A stretch of 64,000 nt of DNA from Arachis hypogaea (taxonomy: Eukaryota; Streptophyta; Magnoliopsida; Fabales; Fabaceae): NCBI RefSeq assembly GCF_003086295.3, contig NC_092050.1:145950199-146014198 (forward strand). The letters are read 5' to 3'. The translations under genes and the position numbers were made by a program. Below the pieces are notes generated by a model that did not search any database, was not told the DNA's origin, and saw nothing but the letters and a program-made list of their open reading frames with translations. Below are positions 1-11,886 of this stretch, one piece after another. Position 1 is the stretch's first letter. Each line of letters begins with the position of its first letter.

Positions 1-207
1 GAGATATATATTAGAGCTATGGGGTGCTGTAGGGCATGGCAATTTAAGGTTTCTGCATATTTCAGTGGCAAAATTAAATTATTGAAGGACAAGTCATGTG
101 TGTCTGATCGAGCATGCTATTGGCTAGGTTTTCTTTCTTATTCAGAAAAATGTCAAAACCAAGCACCCTTAGTTGCTGTATGAATCAAAACTAATCACCC
201 TCTGTAG

Positions 208-278
208 GTGTATATCATTGACTTTGGTATTGCTAAGAAATACAGGGACATTTCTACACAGCAGCATATTCCTTACAG
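208..278 (+). pseudogene. Orphan casein kinase I-like exon
   Basis: A 71-base exon encodes [20 protein letters not shown] followed by IPY. This is the catalytic DFG-loop segment of plant casein kinase 1 (usual family text: VYIIDFGLAKKYRD...HQHIPYR). DFG is intact. The exon is bounded by an AG acceptor (tctgtag, 201-207) and a GT donor (279-280), at the phase expected for this exon in plant CKL genes. Bases 1-207 look like intron. The following exon of the family (ENKNLTGTARYASMN) is not visible in the adjacent sequence; instead the 3' end of an FRS gene on the other strand begins at 350. It may be a gene remnant, a transduplicated exon, or a gene interrupted by insertion. The family call is firm; functional status is unknown. 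Confidence 0.7.
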
Positions 279-349
279 GTCTCCTTTTTTTACAATCATT
301 CTTACTTTTTATTTATTTTATTTGATTTTATGTACCATGGTTAGAAGGT

Positions 350-2911
350 TCAACATGAAATTATTTTGGAACTCAACCCGGACTCTTCGTTACTTGTAGA
401 TGCACAAACTGGGATATCGGGACTAGGACTTGATGTTTTCACTTGATCAGTATAATCCGATTTAGCTGCTGAGGTTGGTGTTGTTCCACCACCAATGTTC
501 CTATCTTTTTCCATCTTCTGTTGATTTTTCACACTATCATGTCTTTTGCGCTGATCACAAACCAAACATCACCTTCTATTACAAAAGCATAAAAATAACA
601 TAGTTTATAAATCCAAAACACAATATGCCAAATCAGCATACAACAAATATCTAGACATAGTTATAGTATGAGATACCTTAGTAAGGATGTCAAGATGGCT
701 GCTGATATTCTTTTCTGTATCATCATCTACCGTCTCCTTTGGGATTCTACCAGGAAGATTAGGACAACTTTTGTTGTAGTGTCCTGTCACACCGCAGTTT
801 GAGCACCTTCTCTGTTGCTTAAATTTTGAGTTTTTCTTGGGGGCTTCCTTACTCTTCACTACCAATAGGTCAACAACGTAGTCATCGTCTAAGTTACCAT
901 TGCGTGGATTTTCACCTCGCTTTTGGAGTTTTGTAATTGTGTTGACAACAACATTTATTGCTTCGACAAAATCACTTGAGTTCTTACATGCAACATCCAT
1001 CAACCTAGAACACTCAGCACCCAACACACCCAAACGACACTTTAGTACCTTATCAGAATCACTTGGATCATCGACGTTTGACTTCATGAAGTCACTCTTG
1101 GCATTCTTCGTCCAACGCTTGCACACTAAGCGTTCTGGAATAACTTCAACATGTTGGTGCTTTAGGCAGGCGAATATGTGCATGCAGGGAATTCCGCTAT
1201 TTTCGAACCACAGACACTCGCAACGAAGCATCCCCCCAACTCTGTCAAACTCAACGACATGATCAATATCTGGCAATCCAAAACTGTTACACTTGAAGTA
1301 TAGTTTTCCACCATCCTGAATTACCAACTCTATATTCATTGCACAAGCACCCTCAATTTCCTTCCTGACCTCCCGGAACATGTTACGAGTGAAATTCTTT
1401 GCAGCAAAATCTTCAAGTGTCGGCAAAGAAGTCACAAGTACTGGATCGGTATATTTACTATTGAACTCTGCGACTCTTTCATTGTTCCTGTAATGGCTAA
1501 CCACGGTCTCCATGTTATTGATAAATTCAAGAAGGATATCTTTCTTTCTCACATATGCTTTTATTAGAGAGTTAATCCCTTCACACTGGGATGTTATCCT
1601 GATTCGCCCAAAAAATTGGTCCCTCAAATATGCAAGAGCCCGTAGATTCCTCAACTCATAGGTTTGGATGACCCAAGAGTTGCTTGATAAGTTATACCTG
1701 GCCACCATGTCTTCCCACATGACCTGAAACTCTTCAACACTCACATTGGCATAAATCAATTTCTTGAAGTCATTTAGAAATCCACTGTTCTTAACCTTCT
1801 CGCATGCATTCCTATGTAAGTGCCATGCACATAGTCGATGTGTTGCATAAGGAAAGACCTGTTTAATTGCTTTTCTCATTGAAAGATCTCCGTCGGTGAC
1901 AACTGCCGTAGGGTGTTTACTCCCCATTGCTTCCAAAAAAGTTTCCAAGAGCCACTTGTATGAACCAATATCCTCATTAACAAGAAGACCACAACCAAAT
2001 ACGACGGTCTGCCCATGATGATTGCTACCAGAAAATATCACAAGTGGTTTATTGTAGACATTTCTATTGTAAGTCGAATCAAATGTCAAGACATCCCCAA
2101 AGCACTTATAATCAATACGGCTAGTCCCATCAGCCCATAACAAATTTTCTAATCGATTCTCATTACTTAATGTGTACTTGCCAAAGAAATAAGAATCATA
2201 CCCAGCTTTACCTCTCAGGTAGCTTATTGCAGCATTTGCATCACCACCCTTCACCTTTTCCTTCCTATGTTGAGTAATGAGGTTGTACATATCTTTTTGG
2301 TTGAATGACAAGTTCGCATATCCACCTTTTTGAGCAGCCAAGTATCCCAAGATGTGACAGGTCCTGATGCCTATGTCGTGCAAATTCTTTGCCTGAGCTT
2401 TATCCGAGACACTGAATGTGCGATACTCAGGCATCATGCTAACGTCGAGTGGAGCAACTAATTCATGAGAGTGCTCTTCGTAGAACGAAACAACCTTCCA
2501 TTTCTGAATTTTTGTATCTAATATTGCACGAATTCTTGCCTGGCAACAACTTCGAGTTAGGGGTCGGTGGTCCCTGATTCTTTCGTCCTTTTCAACCTCT
2601 TCCTTTCTTGAGCCCACCCGATTGCAACCAATTTGGCGCATAATTACGGAACCATCGCTATCGCGTCTGACTTCATCCAACCTCACAGCGAAATCGTGTA
2701 TCATTGCATAAGTCTTGTAGAATCAATAAACAGCTTCCTCATCTGTAAACTAAAGTTGCATGATATTTTCTCGTGACAGCTCTGCTATTCTCTTATCTTA
2801 AGGTCTATCTTCATCAGCCTCTGAATCGTCGTCTAAAAAGTCTAAATCGTCTCCTCTTAGGAACTCCTCATCGGAGTCTATTCCAAAAAAATCGCTATCC
2901 GACGGCTCCAT
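350..2911 (-). CDS. FAR1-RELATED SEQUENCE (FRS)-type protein, MULE transposase-derived, N-terminus damaged
   Basis: An open frame of 699 codons runs from ATG 2704 to 605. Residues are numbered from that ATG. A FAR1-type zinc/DNA-binding domain covers about 20-84 (GCNRVGSRK, Cys53/54, the HSH around 78-80). A MULE transposase domain covers about 203-380, with likely DDE residues D209, D271 and E375. A SWIM zinc finger CxC-x9-CxH uses C495, C497, C507 and H509. A CCHC knuckle uses C634, C637, H642 and C647. A donor (aag/gtatct) at 677/676 and an acceptor before 550 allow a second exon (550-350), adding a hydrophilic tail and a stop. Upstream, the same frame continues to an ATG at 2911 with an acidic N-terminus typical of FRS proteins, but has three stops (codons 38, 54 and 63 counted from 2911). 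Proteins of this family are nuclear transcription factors or transposases; which applies here is open. A shortened protein from 2704 is possible. Confidence 0.85.
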
Positions 2912-3252
2912 CTCCCAAAAACGAACATACACCTACAATTTATAAAAAAACAAACACATCACCACACAATTAATATTTCACAGATATGTAGACTACAAAA
3001 ATTACCACTAATTCACATAAAATACAGCAATACCTTTAAAGAACTAAAAAATTTTAATACAATCCATCCAATTGTATTTATTTTTATGTCCCTCATTTGG
3101 TTGACTAGATTCTTTGTATCTTAAAGACCTAAGCAGAACAACATATATTTGGATTATTTTTTTTAAAAAAAATGAGCATCAATGATTTCATCACTTTAGA
3201 ATTTCATTTGTGATGGTCTGTACGAAGTAGAAATGACATTCTTACCAAAATT

Positions 3253-3545
3253 GAGGTGGCTGCGGTGGTTGGAGTGGCTGCGGGCTGCGGGCGACGGGGC
3301 TGGGTCAATGGGTGTGTAGAGCTTGACTTGCTTTTTTCTTTCAATTTCAGAGAGGAATGGGGCTGAGGTGCATTGAGTTTCTGTAAAATGATAAAAAAAA
3401 AATATAACTTTACTTTTTTAATGCTTATAGAAATTATATATTCATCCCTCTTATAAAAATATTTAATTATAAAATTGTCCTACTTTAGTTAAGATATTAA
3501 CTCTTATTGGGTTAAATTAACTCAAATTAAAACTAAACATCCATA
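3253..3545 (-). repeat. Direct repeat, copy A (presumed FRS promoter/element end)
   Basis: About 290 bases, starting in a GC-rich part (gctgcgggctgcgggcgacg) and ending in an AT-rich part (taaatatttaattataaaat, then aaactaaacatcc). They are repeated in the same orientation at 8984-9271 with roughly 85% identity by eye. Copy A lies about 340 bases upstream of the presumed FRS start at 2911, so it may be promoter or the terminal region of an FRS-type MULE. The gap 2912-3252 is AT-rich and holds no gene I can recognise. Confidence 0.6.
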
Positions 3546-6500
3546 ATAATTAGCATTAAATCATATCCAGATTCAACAAGTATAGCATTTAGTTCGGTCA
3601 CTACAAGTAACTACATTATCCCATAATACATCACTAACCAATGATAAACTGTTATTTAGAATATCCAATAATTATGTGCATTTATTTCATCCAAGCCTAT
3701 ATAAATCAGACTTCAGTTCCCTCCTTTGTTCTTTCCTAGTATAAACAATTCGATCGAGTCCTCAATAAATCTATGTTCTACACCTTTCAAATAAGAGACA
3801 ATAGAGTATCAATTTAAGACGCATCCATGTCCCAGGTTTTTCTCACCTTTCTTTATCTTTAATAGCATTTCTTTTCTCAGTAAGAGCATAAGTAAAACTA
3901 CATTAAATACAATAAATCAGAGGAATAAAAAAGTCAAAATAATGTCATAGTCCGTACTCCATATAATATCCTCACTGCATGAATATAATAGGATGTCTAG
4001 TTAAAAATGTGTACTATAATATCTGTGCCCAAGATTCAGAAAAGAGTTCATATAGTTGCAATTTTCAAGATCTCATCCTCTAACATGCAAGATGATTATT
4101 AGGTATCCATAACATCAGCTAGTAACAAGAAGAGTATGGTATTCTTATGTCTAATACAGTTCAAACTCTTACCAAATCTTACTCTCTGCATTTCTGGAAA
4201 AAGTTTACTCTATATCAAGTAACGAATTCATATATACTGGATTAAACTGCAAAAATAAAAAAAACCACGTGCACAAGCACCATTCCTAAAGGACGTAATG
4301 TATACATTCTAACCTAATAAATGCATCCATGACCAATTATACGACTTAATCTCATGACCTTAAGGTCATACAAAGATAACTCAACCATTGCTCCAAGACT
4401 TCTCTTTTATCAAACTGCAAATAATTGAAGATAAATTTCAAACCAGCATAAAAGGGAGGATAGATATTTCAAAAATAAAATTCCAAAAAATGAGATACAT
4501 AGAATTTCACAATTATAACTATTTTATTCAGAATAAAGAATATGTAACTACTTTATTGAGACAGAGAATTACCTTGTAAAAGGAATCAACCGAATGTATC
4601 AGTGAAATAGGAGCAACAAGTATACCAAATCAACTACTTAGATACTGCAAAAACAATTTAAAAAAAAAGATAAAAATAGTTTAGTATGAACATTAGCAAA
4701 TGAAAACTTTAATTTTGAATAACAAAATGCAACAAAAGGCACAATTATCAAAAATTAAAATGTTCCCTTTATTTTAACTTCAACTATCAAAGAGAGGTTG
4801 AACTCAATTTAAATACAAAACTGTGACAGTGAGACGAACATTACATCTTAGGCATCACAAGAGAAAATCAATATCAATGGCACGCTATTATTATCTTTAC
4901 AGTATGCTTATTAGTCAAATAAAAAATACCGCATCTTAAGCATGTAACTGATATTTTGTTATTAATTAGTAGGACATGATAATATGATTTTTACTACTAA
5001 TAATAATAATAATTGTGAGTGGTTGTGGCACTGACTCGTATATATAGATGGCAAGGTTTTCTATGCAGCTTTCAAGAAGAGTTCCATTATATGGACTTGT
5101 CAAAATAATTTAAAACTGACTATCTCTATTTTTTTTATTCACAATTTAACCTTCTATATTTTTTTTATTCTATAAAGGAATTTAGCACCTAATTTTTCTT
5201 AATCTATTCCCACAAATCAAATCTGCAACACCGAATTCTACCTCACAGGTCACGGAAAATTCATCTGTTGGTATAAGAATAGTAAGAAAAACCATTTTTA
5301 CCCGTCTAAAATATGATATGTCTAGAGGAGGAAAAAGGAAAAAAAAAACATAATTTATAAAAATTGAAAGCTTTAAATTCCTAAAGATTAGATTTGCTTC
5401 AAATTTTCTCATAAGATTTTAATTGGGAACTGAGGAAGGTCCAAGTTAATGAAGTATGAAGCATTCTCTGTTTCAAATGAACTTGGAATCGCTAAATATA
5501 ATTTCATCTTTCAACAAGCCAAATATCAAATTGGGAAAATTCAATAACACTAACAAATTACTAAGCTCAATTATATGCTATCAAATTGTTACCTTTGCAT
5601 AGAAGTACAGCTGCAACTACGAACGCCAATAGCAGCAGCAGCAACACCAATGCGAATAGCAGGGGCACAACTGCGATTAACACCAGCAATCAACCAATAT
5701 GTGTGATCAATTTTAGGAGTTGTCTACAGACAAAGCAAGCACCAATAATTAATATTCGAAACTACTCATTATCTAACATAATTGTTATGTCTTTTGATAA
5801 GCTATAATTGAAAATTAGTTTAAAATTTTATCATATAAGACCTATATGGCTATATTAATTAGTATAGTCCATAAAATCACATAATATTATCATGTGTTAT
5901 TTTCATCTTATATGGATATGACAAAACGTAAGCATTGAAATGGAAGCCCATAAAGTTAATTTAAGCCACTAAATCAATTTTATAACTCTTATAAATTTCA
6001 ACTGCAATTGGCTATATATTGAATTTGCAGTGTATTAATGGTGAAGCTAAGTGACACAATCTGAAGCAAGAAGTTGCTGGAAGAAAATCCATATGTTAAA
6101 AGAGTTTTGGTAGTTTAGCATCATATTCATATAAATAGATTATGCCATTTGTGATTGAAACTGTTTTCTATTTCTCTTGAATGATGTTCAAGGATTTTCC
6201 AATGTCATTGTGTCTTAATTAAGTGATAGCAACAAAAAAATATAAGTTGACTACAATTAAAATGCTAGCAATTTTGGATCTCCTCATTTAGTCAATTAAT
6301 TAATCAAAATGAGAAAAGAGCAAAGTAGTATATTGGTGATGGTAGTGTGAGAAGTGAGAAGACAAGCGAGTTGGGTAAGAAAAGTAGTGAATATATTTTA
6401 TGTTTCCTATGGGAAGGAATAACCAACTCTGGTCCAAATTGTTCAGCCACAATAATTGATTCAGCAAGAACTGGCAACAGCTATGGCAAGATACCCAAAT

Positions 6501-8699
6501 TAAATTAACTAAACTATTTTATGCTTGTAATTAATTAATGTCTCTACTTGTATGCAGAAAGAGATTGAAAATTACAAAAATTGCTACATCAAAACTAATG
6601 AAATTAAAAATAAATTTGGAAACAAAATTTCATAGTATTGTGATACAAAATAACTAGACCAGAACATAGTAGGATTCAAACCAAACAAAGTTATTTTGAA
6701 ACAGGAAACCAAGTCGTGCATGAAACTAATCAATACTGCTATATACAATGCTTTCAAATGCTTTGATTTCAAATAGATTGAACAAACTAAATTATCAAGA
6801 CCCTCCAACCACTCTTGTCAACTTTAATTAGCCAAATACCAGTGAAATGGACACAAAGAAATAAGAAAATAAAAGCCATATATGTTTGAGTATATTCTAC
6901 TAAGTTTCTTTTAAAACTATGCCCAATTATTACAGCACTATTATCCATTACTAATCACATTATAAAAATTCCAATAGTATATATATACTTCATGTATTAA
7001 TTATAACCTGTTCTAGTATTATTAATAGTTATAGTATGAGTCAAGTTACGTCCTTATATGTTAATAAAGTTGCAAAGAAAAACTAGTGCCGTAATTTTAA
7101 AGTTGAGTGTTAAAATGGTTTAAATAATTGTAAAAGATTTAATATATCCATGGATCAGACCATGTCCTCAAGAATTTGGGCCAGGCAGCTGGTTCTCCTC
7201 AGTTTCCTCCCTTTCATTTGGATTATATGTATTATGCAACTTTTGAAGAAGTATACATTACCAGCAATATATTCTATAGCTATTTGTTTAAATTTGAAAC
7301 TAGCTAATAATTAATCAGCTATTCAAAGTGCACAGGTTTTATTTCTTCTAATCATTATTGTTGTACAAATGTAATCTTAAAAAAAAAATCAACCATATAG
7401 GTAGAGCTTACTTTTTCTTGTCCAATGTAGGGATGTCTACCCTTGTATATTTGGCAATGATAACCTGCAACATATAATGCATCAAAAGTCAGAAGGAAAA
7501 AAAACACAACTGAACTAAAAGATAAACCAGTAGTCATTACTAAGAAAAAGTCAGAAATTCATAAAACGGTAACCATAAGAAACAATTTTCAACCAATAGT
7601 GGTAACTGATTTTGTGTTAGTATCAATAATGTGAAAATAAAAGCCAAATGTGAAAAAGTGAAATGACAAAATTTGAAGAAATATTGTTAAGGAACTCGAT
7701 CTGGAAAATTGATTATGATGCTTGTAGATTCCTTTTTCCATTCCTTTTTCAACAATCAAAAGCCAAAAAAGAAATCAGTAATGCACTATGATAATAATAA
7801 TAATGATGTGCCCATACATGCAAATAGAAGACACAAAAATTGGAATATCAATTACCCACTGAAATGGAATTAAAAATTACAGAAACACAATTAAACTTAA
7901 ATTTAGAGCAAGAAATTCATGATATTGTCATACGAAGCACTAATCAGAAAGGGGATAAATAGTTTATAAACCCTAATTAGTTCATATACATACCTTTTTT
8001 ATGGAAGAACAGCTGCAACTAAGAACGCGAACATCAGCAGCAATGGAACACGAACATCAGTAGCAACACAAACACAAACACGAAGATAAGTCACAACATT
8101 AGAAATTTCAGAATCAGTAATCACAAGAATGAACAGCGCAAAACTCAGCCTAGAATACACAAATTTATTAAGTATCAAGTTGTTGAAACTTTGAAACTAT
8201 AAGCCAAGGCAAAAAACAATTACAAAACAAAGCAGAACTTTTAGCTCCTTTTTGAGTTCATGAGAATCATTAAGTATGTAACATGTTTGACAGTACTTGT
8301 GCATATTAAAATTCTCCACTCCTTTCTAGAGTCAATAGATCAAAAAATTATGAGAAAAAAAATTGGACATCATATCAAAGTGGAACTGAATTTATTTAAT
8401 TAAGAGTTTGTATTTACTTATAACTCCAAAACACATATCAAAAAAGGTAGAAGCCTCTTGTTCTACCTCTAGATTACTGTTTCTATTGCATTCAAATTGC
8501 TATAATTGAAGAAAATTATGAGTAAATGCAGTTGAACATTGAAGTAATGCCATGATAGTGACTTCAGCAAAATTTTACAAAGTGATTTGAAAATTGTATA
8601 GTCAAAGAAAGTTTGAAATGAAAATTTCTCAAATCCAAGGGACACACTGCCATATAAATGAAAAGGGAAATGTTCATTAAATACCAAGAAGGATCACTC
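3546..8699. other. AT-rich stretch without recognisable genes
   Basis: Only short, unconserved frames occur and no domain is recognisable. Two small GC-richer islands, 5590-5700 and 7990-8100, resemble each other over about 60 bases (acagctgcaacta.gaacgc). On the minus strand each has an acceptor-like ttgcag and a donor-like aag/gta, so they could be small 5'-leader exons or relics of duplication. The whole block lies between the two promoter-like direct repeats. Confidence 0.5.
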
Positions 8700-8983
8700 T
8701 TTCAAAATGGAGAAAAGGAGAAGACCAACCTGAAGCACGAACAGAGCGAACAGAGATGTCAGCGGTGAGGGAAGGTTCCGGCTAACGGATGAAGACAGAA
8801 CGAACAGAGATGTCAGGTGGCGAGGGAAGCACGAAGAAGTTCTTGACGGTGACCGTTACAGTGACGGTGACGGAGGCACGGTGAACACAGAGAGAGCGCT
8901 CTCGAACAGAGGAGAGGACTTCAAGCTCCTGCAACGGCGCTGATCTTCCACACGCGATGCCTGTACATGCGACGAAGCTGCGG
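8700..8983 (-). other. GC-rich possible non-coding first exon
   Basis: This is a GC-rich island next to direct-repeat copy B. Read on the minus strand it runs from the promoter-like repeat, has an internal duplication (the words aacgaacagagatgtcag and acagagcgaacagagatgtcag on the plus strand), and ends with a donor-like gtgcttcag/gttggt near 8730. It could be an untranslated first exon of a gene reading leftwards, perhaps an FRS copy. No coding frame is convincing. Confidence 0.35.
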
Positions 8984-9271
8984 GGTTGAGATGGCTGCGG
9001 TGGTTGGTGTGGCTGCTGGCTGCGGGCTGCGGGCGGCGGGGCTGGGTCAATGGGTGGGTACAGGTTGAGTTATTTTTCTTTCAATTTCAAAGAGGAATGT
9101 GGCAAAGGGGCATTGAACTTCTAAGAAATATAACTTTACTTTTTAATGTTTACAGAAATTATATTTTCACCCTTCTTACAAAAATATTTAATTACAAAGT
9201 TGTCCTACTTTAGTTAAGATATTAACTCTTGTTGAGTTAAATTAACTCAAACTAAAACTAAACATCCAATT
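8984..9271 (-). repeat. Direct repeat, copy B
   Basis: The second copy of the 290-base repeat at 3253-3545, in the same orientation. After 9271 the similarity stops. A short tail (atgtcacggggggtaattaa) leads into a CA microsatellite. No matching inverted copy is visible at the left edge of the window, so I cannot show that it is a MULE terminal inverted repeat. Confidence 0.6.
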
Positions 9272-9301
9272 AAAATATGCCATGTCACGGGGGGTAATTA
9301 A

Positions 9302-9367
<66 letters not shown>
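9302..9367. repeat. (CA)n-(TA)n compound microsatellite
   Basis: About 25 CA units run directly into a short TA tract. The tract ends exactly at the target site of the solo LTR that begins at 9370. Confidence 0.95.
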
Positions 9368-9369
9368 GG

Positions 9370-9835
9370 TGATCCGTCACCTTATAACTCGGTCTTTTAT
9401 TGTGCATTATGAGTTATAACTCGACCTTAATTATCATTCATTCTGTAACCGACACCTTCATTACCGACTTAATGACCATTATTCTGATTTAATGATCAAC
9501 GGTCATACCATTAACTCTATTCATCAACTCTATGCCTATAAAAGGTACTAATCTCTATATACACTAGACATTCTAGAGACATTCTAGATATATTCTATAT
9601 TCATAGAATTATTATAATATACAACACATGATGACTTCTATTTCATGTTTTACATTCTATATTCATAGAATTATTCTTATACCTCTTAAACACTTACTGA
9701 CTTGAGCGTCGGAGTGTCTTTTGCAGGTACCCACCCCCTTGTTCTCTCCTTGCCGACGTATAACTCATCCCGACAAAAAGCTTGAAGACATTCGTCGACG
9801 GACGAGCTATACACCAGTCAATCTCAACAAAAACA
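9370..9835 (+). mobile_element. Solo LTR, same family as the element at 36250-38465
   Basis: The sequence begins TGATCCGTCACC and ends in ACA. It is flanked by a perfect 5-base duplication ATAGG (9365-9369 and 9836-9840). A TATA-like tataaaagg occurs near 9537-9545. It is the reverse complement, with divergence, of the LTRs at 36250-36679 and 38037-38465, sharing the acactccgacgctcaagtca region read in opposite orientation. No internal sequence remains, so the element was probably lost by LTR-LTR recombination. Confidence 0.9.
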
Positions 9836-10986
9836 ATAGGTATAGATATGTTATCATCTCCTTAAAATTAAATATATATAATTCTTCGATCTTTACCTGA
9901 ATTTTTATAAAAATAATCAAATACGTATCTAATTAAAAACTTCAAAAAGGGCCGAAAAACTAAAAAATTGTATTGACTCTTCTTTCTTTAAAACAAAAAA
10001 GATAAATTTTAATCTTTTTATATTTTGAAATATAGGTAGAAGTGCTACAAATTATATTTTATAGAAATATTTTATTAGTTAAATATGTTAATATTGAACT
10101 TTTAATTAATTATTTTTTAATTATTTATTTAGAATTAACAAAGATATTTTAGAGATTAATTTGTTTACAAAAGAATTTCTTTGATGCTAACTTGTTTAAT
10201 TATTGCTCTTTTAAAGATTAAATTATTAGTATATTAATTATTCACATATCATATAAAAATAGTTTAATGATTAAATTATATTGATTAAGTCACGTTTTGA
10301 ATTTTTTAGAAAAACACATTAAATAAAAAGGTCAGATTTCACATAACCAAAGTAAAAAAAATTTAGACTCCAAACAAACGGGCCGGGAGTGAATTTTTTC
10401 CAGTAAAAAAAAAATAGATGATGTTCAGTATTTAATTTTATTTTTTATTATTATTTTTTTTTGTCCCACTTGTAAAATTAAAAATAAAAAATTACACTGT
10501 ATCTTTTCAAATATTAAAAAAAAATTGAAGAGGATCAATTTCTCAAACAAACAAAAGAGGGATATAGCCTAGACTCTTTTTTTCATGCATAATGTTGCAA
10601 TTGTTAAGAAGCAGCCATCACACTATACCACATACTTATTTAAAGATTACACATGACAATAATTGCGATGTTTAGTTCAATGATTAAATCAAAAGTGGGC
10701 AAAAATAATTATTTCTAAACAATTAAAAAGTAAAATTTAATATAATAAACTATATCATTCTCGTTCAAAAAATAACCTATAAATTTATTCTCAGTTAAAA
10801 TGAATCTGCATAAATTTAAATTTGACTCAAAAAATTTATGAACTGACTCAAATATATAAAAATAATTTATAATTTTATATAAACAAATTATAACTTATAT
10901 ATATAAAATATCAACTACATATATAGTATTTATCTATTAATTATAATTTATTTTTTCTATCATAATTATATGTAAAAATTATATGT
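9836..10986. other. AT-rich spacer
   Basis: No gene or clear element is seen. A block near 10430-10560 (acttgtaaaattaaaaataaaa then gaagaggatc) resembles a block near 60710-60790 and may be a common dispersed repeat. Confidence 0.5.
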
Positions 10987-11005
10987 CACTACAATAAATA
11001 AGACT

Positions 11006-11590
11006 TTTCGCAACGGTCAAAAACCGTTGCCGTAGATTGAAAAACTGTTCCCAAAATTTTAGGCAACGCTTTGGCAACCATTTTTGACCTGTGGTATATG
11101 CGGCCATTACCAATGCTCAAAGGCAACGGTTTTTTATCTAAGGCAATGGTAACAGAAAAACCGTTGCCAGAGTTAGTGGCATAGACAACGGTTTTGACGG
11201 AAAATTTTAAACAACGGTTTTGATCCGTTACTTGATAAGCAACGGTTTAGAACCGTTCCTATTAATATGACAACGGTTTAATACCGTAACTGGATAGGCA
11301 ACGGTTTTAAACTGTTGTGGTTTTATTATTCACATAGCCAACGGTTTTAAACCGTTACCGTTGGTGCCAGGTTTCGGCAACGGTTTTAAAACCATTGCCA
11401 GTTTATAGTCATCTAGGACAACGGTTTTAAAGAGTTACCGTTTGATGTCATTTTTCGGCAACGGTTTTAATACCATTGCCATTTTATAGTCATCTAAGAC
11501 AACGGTTTTAAAGCGTTACCGTTGGAGTCGTGTTTTGGCAACAGTTTTAACACCATTGTCTTTTATAACTATTGACAACGATTTTTTTGT
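11006..11590. repeat. CACTA left subterminal palindromic array
   Basis: About a dozen units of roughly 20-24 bases on the theme GGCAACGGTTTTAAACCGTT, each close to a palindrome, at spacings of about 40-50 bases. Such arrays are the usual binding sites of TnpA-type proteins. Some units keep only one half (for example a unit ending ccattgcc), which suggests independent decay of the halves. Confidence 0.9.
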
Positions 11591-11886
11591 AATATATAAT
11601 TTTTTATTTACAATAGTTTTCTCGTGAATGAAATTAATTTCAATTTTTTTAATTATTTAGTGTCAATAAATAATCTAAACTATTTGAATCAAGTCACTAA
11701 AGAAAAATAATTGAACATTTCCCATCAAATTTAACTTATAAAAATTGTTGTAAGATCCACAATATTATCTAAGTTTGCAAAAAATATAATAATAAAAGAG
11801 AGTTGAAATAGCTAAGTAGCAAATAGTCATCATGTCCACAAGTTCATGACTTTTACTCTGTAACATTTGCTTTTAAAAATTTGACC

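Noticed and set aside
900..1262. Plus-strand frame of 120 codons
   Set aside because: It is the antisense shadow of the FRS coding region.
10987..11600. Regularly spaced palindromes resembling a CRISPR array
   Set aside because: Units and spacers are both variable, the array sits just inside a CACTA terminus, and the DNA is eukaryotic; it is a transposase-binding array.
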